A DNA stretch of 64,000 nucleotides, from positions 4,464,001 through 4,528,000 of the forward strand of contig PYIU01000004.1 in NCBI GenBank assembly GCA_003415625.1, in the 5' to 3' direction. Of the stretch, positions 21,841 to 31,763 are shown piece by piece; the first letter of the stretch is position 1; each line of letters starts with the position of its first letter. Origin of the DNA: Aquanectria penicillioides (Eukaryota > Ascomycota > Sordariomycetes > Hypocreales > Nectriaceae). The notes beneath the pieces were generated by a model. The model was not told the DNA's origin and ran no database searches. It worked only from the letters and a program-made list of their open reading frames with translations. The position numbers and the translations under genes are program-made.

Positions 21841-22878
21841 GGTTAGATTTAGGGGAATTAGAGCGAGCTTGAGGCAAAGATCGTTACCATGGGGAAGTAA
21901 ATGTTTTTGGAAGAAGGAATCACAAATTCTCGATCAGGCTGTGGGGGGTTTGATAAAACTGCTGCCTCATGATGCCACCTGAACCAGGACAGGGTTGAAA
22001 TGGTATGCACTTCAGTAAGCAGCGCTGATAAGACTGAGGGCTAGATAGTTGCCAACCACTTGTAGCCTCGCCGTAGCTGTCGACAAATCAGGATCTCCAT
22101 CAATTTAGCAGGCTGATTGCATCATGGTATGCTATTCAGGATAGAAAATTCCACATGTACTCAACTGAAAAGGACTAATACAGATGCGCATGTTGATCTT
22201 GAGCAAAACAATCATTGATCGATTCTCTTTGTGTGTTCAGGGCCACACAATCACCAATATGCCTTTGTCTTTGCCTTATTTTGGTCCTTTGGCCCAGATA
22301 CGCTTTACACTTTAAGTTGATTGGAATGGAAAGCTGTATGTAACATTTATTAAGTTGCCAGGCTAGGGTAGATTCCTGCGGGGTGCGTCGGGCGCCCAAA
22401 TGTATGGGTATTGATAAAACAACCAGACCGCTGACTTAAGAATTCGGAGTCGTCTATTTGGTATATTAGAGATGACTGACATTTAATCACCCTTACGTTA
22501 CAATATGCAACTCAAAAGAAATAAAAGTTCTATGGCCCCCAATGCACGGCTTAGACGGCTTGGCCAATGAACCGTATCTGGTTTGGAAATGTTATGAACA
22601 CTTAGTTTTAACACGTGTCTTGACTTTAATCAAGTCAAGTCATTGATAGAATGGTGGCTTATGTCTGTTATAGGATTTGATTCTAGCGGATTCCTCTATT
22701 GAATGTCCTCCATGGAATTGAAACCGCAGTGCTACATGAAACCCTAGGCAGCTTGACCCATAGATCCTAAAAATGCGCAACAGTATTTTATGTACTCGAT
22801 AATTATTACTCTTGCATTAAGGCATTGCTATATCCTGACAACCATTACGTCATTGCAGCCAAGAGCATTCTCGACTTC
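21841..22878. other. Intergenic, no gene supported
   Basis: About 1 kb of AT-rich sequence between the ankyrin relic and the GPI-type protein gene. Short ORFs only. Confidence 0.5.
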
Positions 22879-23786
22879 TTAGTAGACGGCAAGCATGGCC
22901 AGGGCGACAGCGCCAACAGCAGCGCCGAAGCCAAGGTTCTTGGAAGCGCCGCTGACGGGAACAGTAGTGGGCTTGGGGGTGGGCTGTGAGCAAAAACACG
23001 TTAGGGGACATTCCATTCTCAACTACTGGAGAAGCATCCAGAACCACGCAATACATACAGTGACGCCAATGGTACCAACCGAGCCGGCGGAAGAGCGGGT
23101 GGCGGAGTTGGAAGTTCCGGAAGCAGCTGCAGCACCAGATGAGCTGGCAGAGGTAGTAAGAGTAGTGGGAGCCTGGGTACCGGAGGCGGAAGCGGAAACA
23201 GTAGCGGTGGCAGACTGGGTAGCGTCCTTGCCAGTGCTCGATTCACCAGCAGTGGGCTTGTCAGAGCCGCCAGTAGAGCTGGTCTCCTGGGGGGGAGCGC
23301 CAGTGGTAGTAGTCTGAGGAGGAGGAGCAGTGGTGGTGGGCTCAGAAGCAGCAGAAGTGGTGGGCTCGGAGGCGGCAGAGGTGGAGGAAGCCTCAGAGTA
23401 TCCCGAGGGGCTGGGAGTGGGAGACAAGCCGCAAGCCTTGGCAGCGCTGGTGACGCCGCTGCGGTAGTACGTCCAGATCTCGAAGGTGTTGGCGCAGATC
23501 ATGCAGCGTCCGTAGCGCTCCTTGAACTCCGTGCTGTCGCAGTATCCCTCCTGGCGACCGAGGGTGATGAGAAGACCTGGGATGCGTCAACGGTTAGATG
23601 GAGTGCAATTGGTGTCCTCGATGGCAGTCTGGACATACCACAGTCCTCGTGGCACTGGTATCGGGGAGTGCCAGGCTCCTGACGCTTCTCCAGAGCCGGG
23701 ACGGTGTCGGGGAACTCAAAGCGAAGCTCCAAGGCGGAAGCCAAGGTGGCCGAGGCCAAAAGAGTGTAGGTAACGAAAGAACGCAT
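22879..23786 (-). CDS. Secreted Cys-rich, Ser/Thr-rich GPI-anchored surface protein, 256 residues
   Basis: Three exons: 23786-23639, 23576-23059 and 22983-22879, with GTATGT donors and CCCAG/CACAG acceptors. The protein starts with a signal peptide (MRSFVTYTLLASATLASA), followed by a Kex2-type KR site (ALEKRQEPG). A compact cysteine domain has eight Cys-region residues such as YQCHEDCG, GYCDSTEF, RCMICANTFEIWTYY and KACGLSP. A long Ser/Thr/Pro-rich stretch (about residues 105-215) follows, expected to be O-glycosylated. The last exon gives a hydrophobic tail (GFGAAVGAVALAMLAVY) after small residues, fitting GPI attachment. The Cys domain resembles that of many uncharacterised fungal wall proteins. 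Probable location: plasma membrane or cell wall. It shares a 0.9-kb divergent promoter with the BIM1-like gene. Confidence 0.85.
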
Positions 23787-24709
23787 CTTGTCTGGGGCGG
23801 AACGAGAGGGTAGGCTTAAACCGTACGTTGAACTAAAGCGCAGTTTGTAGGAGGCTGGTGAAGAGCTGAGGGAAGGCTGGTGGGACGAGGCGACGGACAG
23901 CTCTAATATACCCAACTACCATGTGTTCGTTCGACCTGCAGTAGCAGGGCTTTTTGCTCGCAGCTCGCAGACGCCAAGCCGGAGCCAACCGTAAGTCGAG
24001 GACCATGCCGGGTCCGTTTAGCTGTGCAGGGTAGTCCAAATAGCCTCGTACCGTGAGAGTTGAAGCTGCAGTGCAGGGCCACAACGCCGACTCCGGATAG
24101 ACTAGCTCGGAGCTGGCAAGTAGTATTTCTACACTAATAAGGGAACATTGGCCCGATAGAGGAGCCATGGAGCCACTCGAGGGGTGTGGGGGGAGGGTCA
24201 CAAGCGCTGCAGCCAAGAGGGCCCGGTCGTGATGCCAAGCTTGAACCCTGAAGACGCCGCAGCCAATGATGGAATGGGCTTGGATCTTATCATATCAGAT
24301 CATCTGATAAAACTCGTATACCGAGCCAACCACTCTAGGCCCCTCCGGGCAGCCGAGCCCTCCATCAAGACCGATCGAATCCGGTTTTGGCTGTGCTTGG
24401 CCGGCCATCGTGGGAGACCGTGGGAGACTATGCATGAAACCACGCATATTGACAGCTCTCTTTGGGCAAAAGTTCCGCCGGTGGGTTGCCATGGCTGCCA
24501 CGATTCCGTCCCTCACCGTAAACGCGCGAAATACAGAAGAAGGAATTGTGGCTCACCATGGTTCACGAAATGAGGTTATATTATTAGCCATGCTTGCCGC
24601 TCCTGTCGCCGCCTTGTGCACACCACCCATCCTTTCATCTCTGTTGAACTTGTTTCAACTTGCATTACTGCGTTATTCTGTCGCGCGCTTTGAGCTGCCA
24701 CCAGGAACA
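23787..24709. promoter_or_regulatory. Shared divergent promoter of the two surface-protein genes
   Basis: About 920 bases separate the start codons of the GPI-type protein (minus) and the BIM1-like protein (plus). It holds the GATA-type site cluster at 24288-24310. Long ORFs cross it on both strands, but none has a motif. Confidence 0.5.
24288..24310. promoter_or_regulatory. GATA-factor site cluster (ATCTGATAA, iron-regulator type)
   Basis: The stretch from TTATCATATCAGAT to CATCTGATAA contains the arms ATCAGAT and ATCTGAT separated by one base. One perfect copy of ATCWGATAA lies at 24302-24310. ATCWGATAA is the published consensus of the fungal iron-responsive GATA repressors (SreA/SRE/Urbs1 group). 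It sits about 400 bases upstream of the BIM1-like start codon. Function is inferred only from sequence. Confidence 0.45.
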
Positions 24710-25773
24710 ATGATGAAGTTCTTGATCCCTGCCCTCGCGGCCGCTGCCGTCGCCAACGCCCAGGCGACCACTACGAGCCCTTCCAAGGCCAGTGTCACTG
24801 ACAGCGAGATGGGCCCTGCAGCCTTTATGTGGCCCGGGGACAGAGTATGGTCTGGAGATATGGACAACCAGGCTCCTTGCGGCTCCAGTTCAAGCGCTGG
24901 CAACAGAACCAACTTTCCTCTCAGTCAGTTTAAGCAATATGTACTTGTGTTGACGGCTCTTTTTCATCTCTGCTAACACACGTGCAGAGGGCGGCTCTCT
25001 CGCGCTTGTTGCTCAGGATGACTACTACAACGCAAAGATTAGCATTTCATACAAGGATGGTAATGAATAACCCCTCTCTTTGACACTTATTGGTCAAGCT
25101 TTGGCAACAAGACAGTGTCGACAAGTTGATTGCTGACCAACCTCTTCGCTTCTCAGATCCCAAGTCCAACGAGGACTTTGAGCTTTTGATCAATGAAACG
25201 AGCATCGCCGATCTCAACCCGGGCCACACTTGCGTCGATGTGGCCGATGCGCCTTCAGGCGTTTCCGCCGGCGACAAGGCCACTTTCCAGATCATCTACC
25301 GCGCTGACTGGGATGCTCCCCACAACCAAACCTTCTACGCTTGTGCCGACATTGTTTTTGTCAACACAGCCGACTTCAAGACCAGAATACCTTGCTTCAA
25401 CTCGACTGAGCCTGGTGAGGATGACAAGGCCGCCGGTGCCACCGTCAACCCTACCGCGACTGCGACGCACAAGGTAACCTCCACTGGCTCCTCTGGATCC
25501 TCTGGATCTACCCACGGTTCCACCACTTTCACCAACTCCAGCAACTCTGACGACGGAGGCTCCAAGAAGCTCGGAGGCGGTGCTATCGCAGGTATTGCCG
25601 TCGGTTCCGTTGCCGGAGTTGCCATCATCGCTGCCGCCGCTCTCTTCCTCTGGCGCCGCAACCAGCAGAAGAAGCGCACCGAGCGTATCGCCAGGATGGA
25701 GAACAGCGCCCGCCGCCACGAGTTCGCCACCGAGAGCTCTCAGAACAGCGTCCAGCTGAAGGATATGCCGTAG
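24710..25773 (+). CDS. BIM1-like (LPMO_X325) copper-acquisition-type surface protein with C-terminal membrane anchor, 300 residues
   Basis: Exons 24710-24923, 24988-25059 and 25157-25773; joins read FPL|KGGSLALV and ISYKD|DPKSNEDF. Order: signal peptide (MMKFLIPALAAAAVANA), then MGPAAFMWPGDR, the N-terminal motif of the BIM1-like/X325 family; DNQAPCGSSSSAGNRTNFPL; EPGHTC-like NPGHTCVDV; and FYACADIVFV, where Cys residues are typical of the fold. A Ser/Thr-rich linker with a direct SGSSGS repeat comes next, then a single transmembrane helix (AIAGIAVGSVAGVAIIAAAALF, shown in part) and a basic cytosolic tail (RRNQQKKR). Known members (Cryptococcus Bim1) bind Cu at an N-terminal His and help copper import; here no His follows the predicted cleavage site, so copper binding is uncertain. 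Most family members are GPI-anchored; this one has a true membrane span. Confidence 0.85.
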
Positions 25774-26040
25774 AGGAACCAGCTGGGGGGCGAGGGGCTT
25801 TGTGGGGGTGGCCCAAGCCCGTGGCAAATTAGCTTACCACGGATCCGTCGGATCAACAGATTCACGCTTAGCGCAGCCACCACGATGAGGTTTATGTCTG
25901 ATGCGTAATGATAAGATACCACCTCATTGAATGAGTTTCAATTGATATCCAATCTTCATAAATCGGTGTCTCGTGACTTGTTGCCATGAGAATGATATGC
26001 ATTAAATGAGTAAGAGGCCTTGAGTAGCAACAGTAGTAAC

Positions 26041-26059
26041 AGCAACAACAACAACAACA

Positions 26060-26112
<53 letters not shown>

Positions 26113-26151
26113 AACTACAACTACAACTACAACTACAACTACAACTACAAT
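26041..26151. repeat. Compound trinucleotide microsatellite (CAA)n(CTA)n(CAACTA)n
   Basis: Runs of CAA (26043-26060) pass into about 17 units of ACT/CTA (26060-26111) and then about six units of the hexamer CAACTA up to 26151. Phase is kept throughout. It explains a serine/cysteine homopolymer ORF on the minus strand. Confidence 0.95.
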
Positions 26152-27327
26152 AGTGACTCGGCCATACTGCATACACCATCATGACGGAGCATTGGTCATC
26201 CATGCCGGATCCGGGCAAAAGTCTTTCAGGTGAACATGCCCAAAGCCTCGGCAAGCCTTGGCGCACCTGATGGAAAAGATAATCACGCAAGTGGCGTGGT
26301 AGCCCAGGATGCAGCCACTTTGAGGAGCTGGGGGGGGTCAAGGCCACGGACGAACAAGGTCACTCGTCTAATGCAGTAGCTATCCAATGATCGAAGATCC
26401 TCGGCCCAAGGAGCCAACCCCCAGATGCAAAATACTACCGGTATGTGCATGGCAGCGGCCCCAGTTTATTTGAGCTCAAGCGTTGGGAAACTCGTGCTAG
26501 GAGCCACCACTGAATCTGATTGATAACAAGGGTCCTGTCCAAGGCTGTCGGTTGAGTTGCCGAGAGAGACAGTCCCCGCTTCCGATGTAGGGCTGGGCAC
26601 GCTCCCCAGTATGGCGGGACCCGCGGCTTGCGATAGAGCGAGCCCTCTGCTTCCCCAATCTTTTGTTAAAGTTTTCGACGCTATTGACTTTTGAGTTGGC
26701 TAGTGCCACACGGTGACCCATGCCAGCGGTTTGCCAAGTATGCATAACCCACAAGCGTCGCAGGGTTCGGCCATCGGCGAACTGCAAGTGTCAGGCAAGC
26801 TTATTGCTGTGGTTGTACTTAGTCCTCTGTAGCTTCGCTCTAATAGGGAGGTGTTGGGCCGCTAGTAGAATAGTCTTTCCTATTCGGAGGCAGCCGAGAA
26901 AATTCAGATGGCAGGGTCATCTCGCGATCCCAGGTGCCAAGGCCTCGTATCTACGAGGCAGTTGGCCTGGCAAGACTGTTGTTGGTGATGGCTATTGCCT
27001 CAAGTTGTGAAGAACACAATGCCTGTCATTCTTCCTTGTGTGATATTTAGTCACACGAGGGAGCATCGCCGATGCCACTCCGAGGGGAGTAGAATCAGTC
27101 GACATCAAGCATCGAGGGACTAATGACGATCCTTTGGTGGAAAATCCGGGCCGGTGGCGACAGCTGGGATGCTGAAGATCCCTGTAGAAAAGCATGGCAA
27201 AGCGGGGAGAGAGGAACAAAGCGAGGATCACGGTTGCGGTGACATTTCAGTGGCTGACTCGTAGAAATAAGCGCAATGCGAATCCCTGCTCCATTTCCGA
27301 TCGCCGGCCGCTTGGTGAGCCCCTTGC

Positions 27328-27347
27328 TTATCTGATCAATCAGATAA
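27328..27347. promoter_or_regulatory. Palindromic double GATA site
   Basis: TTATCTGATCAATCAGATAA holds two perfect ATCWGATAA copies, one on each strand, separated by two bases. This is the arrangement preferred by some iron- or nitrogen-responsive GATA factors. No gene start is recognised within about 1.5 kb. Confidence 0.4.
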
Positions 27348-30300
27348 ATGACTTTGAATTTGGCGGAACCGACATTTAGCCGAGGATCCAAATTCATAAC
27401 TGCGCATAACTTAGCATAACTGTTTGTTCATAAAAATCGGCCGGAGAGAATTTGTCTGACCTAATTGCTCTAGGCCACATACTAGAGGTTTCAAACCATA
27501 CAACAGTCAATCATGACAAGATATCTCATGGAATTTCCATACGTCTGTAATTTGATTCTATTCCTTTATTGGAAGAGGGCTTCTCCAAAAATGGTAATTT
27601 TACAAAGAAAGATACGCATTCGATGGACTGAGTTGCTATGAAATCCAACTCCAAATATCTAGCCTACCCTATATCAAAAATGAAAAGTCATTAAGCAAAG
27701 CTCAACTTAGCGGGATGGGCCTAATACAGAGATTGCTTTCGAAAATGCGATTTATTGCATCTGTTTTATTTCAAGATTCTAATTCGAAAAAGGAAAATAA
27801 ATCCCTGGTCTTCTTTCTCTGATATCATGAGATAATAATTATCGGCTGCTTTTTGAAGATTACGCTATTAACCATCTCATTACAATTCTCAATTTGTTGC
27901 GATTGGGAAATTTCACATGCAAATCGAATGGTACACTATGTTTGCACACTCAAGTAACATCGATACCTAACCGGGCCCGGTCGCTTCACGAGTGTGGCAT
28001 CACGCTTGTGGACTACCACCTGAGCATCCATTTTAACATGCAGAGGCACCAGCATGCAGAGGCACAAGCATGTACCACTTCCCCACTCCTTCACAAACAT
28101 GCTCGTGCACACAATTTTCGTGACAATGAAGAATCTGGTACAAGTTTGAACATATTCTGAAGGAGTTGATCATTACCCCAGGAGAGTGATTGGCTGAATA
28201 TAGTAGCAAGACGAGTAAGAAAGCCCACTCGATGCAATCCATGCATCCTTAAGAGGCATAGGCCACAAGAGTTAGAAATGTTAAAACGTCACCTATAGCG
28301 TAAGTACACTGACTTATCCATGTGGCAATTTCAAGCGGATGGCTTGAGTACCTAATACAAGCCTCGTCTCGGGCTTTAGATCAATACTGGAGCTGACCCT
28401 TGACATCTTGGTCCTATTGCCGCTCTCTGGCCGCTACATAAGACATGGACAGCAGAAACCAACATTTGTGACCCTCGTGGCCTGTATTTCATTGGAGAAT
28501 ATCCTTGCGGGTATGGAGTGGTGGCGTCGCACATTGAAGCGGATATTAATAAATTCGCACACCCTAGCGTGATAGGCGATACCGCTCCCGTCAGAGCTGA
28601 GACCGTGGAGGGAGGCAACTGGTAATCTGACTGCCTGATGCATGTTCCCTGACCCAACGGAAGCCCATTGTTTGCTTACTCATGCACATTCGCTGCTTTT
28701 TGGGGGTCATGAGTCAAAACATGGCGTGTGCTGCAGTGTTCGAATATGGAGATGTCAGTGGATAATAATTTGGGGCTGCTCGGGTGGTCCAACCGGAATG
28801 CAGCCGATACTTTAGTCGGCGATTACACAACTATGTTTTGGCATCGGTAAGGCTATTGAGTTTATAATAATTGACGATGACTGACAGACTCTATATAAAT
28901 AGATGAGATGCGAGATGCTAATGCCGAATGCCAATGAATGGATGGACAAACTACTAATCAAAGTTGTGGGTGGATTTAAAGTAAAGATCATCTGAGTTCA
29001 TACCAGTAAGACATTTAAGGACAATCGATCCTATTGAGTGGTTTAGAGACCTTGGGGGCGAATATAGGATCCATTATTAACCTGATCTGGCAATGATTCT
29101 CATCCTGTGTGAAATTGGTTGGGTGACAGATATCTGCGGTAGTTAGGAATCGCCCCGAGCATTCCAACTGCAAGGCACCCGCAGCGATCGGCAATTGGCC
29201 TCGCTTCAATACGAGATTTTGACCATTGGGATAAAACATGCATAATTTAGAATTCTATTACAAGCGACATACAGTACCGTATTCGCTATGCAAATTGCTA
29301 TCACATCTAGTGCCTTTTCCTACTTATAACCAATGACGTCCTAGGCTGATAAGCCAAAACCTCTTGGGGGCTTTGTAGGCGCTAATTGTTTGCATACTAT
29401 GCAGTGGTATACGGCAGTTCTATTTTTGACTTGGTAAGTTTTATGATTGCTTCTGCATATTCTCAAATGTGTGTAGTATGGGGCGGCTAGTGACCAGAGC
29501 GGAATAAGCAAGCAAGGTAAATGGGCTTGGAAATAAGCGCAGCCTGCAGCTTGTCCTTTCTTTCATCCATTCTCCGGCCTCTTTTTGATACTGCCACCTC
29601 TGCCTTCGGTAGTACCATGTGACTTTGCCGCGTGCTTTTGCATCGTGTCTTACAATTGTGGGCTATGATGTCCTCCTACCAAAGGCTGACACGGCAGAAC
29701 TCGCGTTGCAATGTAAATGCTATTTACTCTGTTTCGTGGCCATTCACTTCTGCTGTCAAGATCGTAGCATATATCAATAAGCGAGGATATAACGTTGCCA
29801 CACCAATGCACTTCAGAATGCTACAATTTAAATCCGTGTTTTCTCGGAGCTAGGTGAGAATTTAAATTCCAGCTGGGGGCTAGGTCTCACTCGGAAGGCC
29901 TACTATAAACGTCGTTTCATCACTATCATTACCGTAGAAAGTTACAAAATTCGTCCGCGAGGTGAAAAGCCGCTTACTTTTTGCAAACGGGATACGGCTT
30001 TTATGTTGGTCATCCTGCAAGTTTCCTGCGATTGAGGAGTCTATTTGGGGTCCACGTCAAGGCCGGGATTTGCAAGCCTTTTACGGTAATCATCTTACTC
30101 CTCAATGAAACATGCAGATACATCATCCCTCTTGTATTTAGCCACATGTTCTTACTCGCGAGATGTTGGACCTTTCACAAGTCAACGGGTTCAAACTCAC
30201 CTATGCGACTGGCAAGCTGGCACTGGAGGTGAGATTTTGTGGATGATAATGATGCAGTGGGGGCGATCAGGATATCCACCCCGCCTAGAGTGTATTAGGT

Positions 30301-30467
30301 GAGCTTTAACGGTATTGTGATGAATGAAAATCAGGACGTTGCAAGTTGACACGAGTTTTACTATAAGACTGCTCATCTCGCTGTAGGTGACTCCTATTTT
30401 CTGTCCTTACCATCATCACATCAAAATCTACTCTCGATCAAAATCGCCCTTTCCTGAAACATTAAAA

Positions 30468-30863
30468 ATGAAGCTTTACGCTCTGATCGTCTGCATCCAG
30501 GCTGCCGCGTAAGTAATTGATAACACACACTGCATTGTTCAATACACTCATATTAGCCTCAGTGTTCTTGCCGGCCACAACTGCAAGTGCCAAGATCCAT
30601 CTGGCACTGGCCCTCAATGGAACGACCTTACGAAGCAGGTCTGCGGGGAGTACCTCCCAGACGAAGATGGATATTGCATGGACAACAAGCAGTATCACGA
30701 AGATCAACATCACCAGGTAAGATGAGATATTAGCGCAAACTATACAAGATTATTTTATCTGACCATCTTAAAGTGCTCGAGCTCGTATGGTTGCATGGAC
30801 AGCGGTGGTTTCAACGATCGTTGCAAGGAGCTCGGTGCTCCTGGTGCTTACTGCTGGGATTAA
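30468..30863 (+). CDS. Small secreted cysteine-rich protein, 96 residues
   Basis: Three short exons: 30468-30508, 30557-30716 and 30774-30863. Introns are GTAAGT...ATTAG (48 nt) and GTAAGA...TTAAAG (57 nt). The first exon joins to give a signal peptide, MKLYALIVCIQAAALSVLAG. The mature part starts HNCKCQDPSGTGPQWNDLT and ends GAPGAYCWD. It has eight cysteines (NC, KC, VC, YC, CSSS, GC, RC, YC), enough for four disulphides, and no membrane span. The HNCKCQDP...QWND...QHHQC...GAPGAYCW pattern resembles small secreted proteins of plant- or insect-associated fungi whose function is unknown. The frame is intact and all splice sites are canonical, so it is probably expressed. It is an effector-type candidate; no activity can be claimed. 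Confidence 0.82.
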
Positions 30864-31763
30864 GTCAATTTCATGAATATCAAAGGTCTGATCTCCGTCT
30901 TACCTACGCCTGTTTGGCGTGAGTATGGCGTTGGTGGAATGGATGCTCTAGTCTCTAGGAAGACCACTGCCTTAGGCGATTCTCTGTATATCTTCCTATA
31001 GCCTCGAATAGCAATTTCCGGCCTGATACCAATAAGTGGTGCTTCACGCGCATCTCAGTGTTATCGGGCGGTAGTGCGTCACCTGTTTGCATCATGTCGT
31101 GCTTCTTGAGACGATAGACCACAGATGTGCTGTGAGTATGCAGAGTCAATCGGCGTGAGCCTCGATGATGTCCTCGAATATATCTACAACCCATAGACCC
31201 GAGGAGACACCTTGAATATTTAAGTCGACTTCGCGCGTTGACCGCAAAGGCGGACGTGTTCAGCTTGGAGTATGTTGCTGGCTGGCGTTTTTCTACCAAT
31301 CAAGTTTTCGTCTACGCCCACCACGCATCCCTAGTGCTAACACTATTCGCAAATCGATAACTGGGGATGCTCGAGTGAATATGAAGACCATTCACGTGTT
31401 ATCTACGCTGATTTGTACTTCATATATTAACCTTAATACGAATATGTAAATATCGAGCTATAATTTGGTGCAGCCGTAGGCGCGCTCTGGAAGAAGCTGC
31501 TGCCAAATGTTTCTGCCGGAATTACAAGGCATTCCCGTCTCGCTTTGCGCGCTGGCGAGGCAGAGTTCCACGCCAGGCTGAGAGCTGAGCAACCATCTCA
31601 GCCCCGCTTCACGTGATCGCGTGTCCATATTCCAACGAACCCAACAACAGGGGCCGATGAGATAAATTACCACAGTCACATTCTTCATATCGCAGTGCCG
31701 ATCCCGCGATATGAGCCTCATTTGGATTCTCCGGTCTCAAAATGAAAACTAGAGGCAGCCATA
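30864..31763. other. Intergenic / promoter region, no gene supported
   Basis: About 0.9 kb between the secreted-protein gene and the C2H2-PNP gene. Only motif-free short ORFs. Confidence 0.5.

Larger units (their letters stand above)
25774..30467. other. Gene-poor region of about 4.7 kb
   Basis: Apart from the microsatellite at 26041-26151 and the double GATA site at 27328-27347, I see no supported gene. ORFs are short, lie on both strands and lack motifs or splice models. Much of 27400-30400 is AT-rich. A gene made of very short exons could still be hidden here, as the gene at 30468 shows. Confidence 0.45.

Noticed and set aside
25892..26347. Minus-strand ORF with long Ser and Cys runs
   Set aside because: It is the translation of the CAA/CTA microsatellite at 26041-26151, not a gene.
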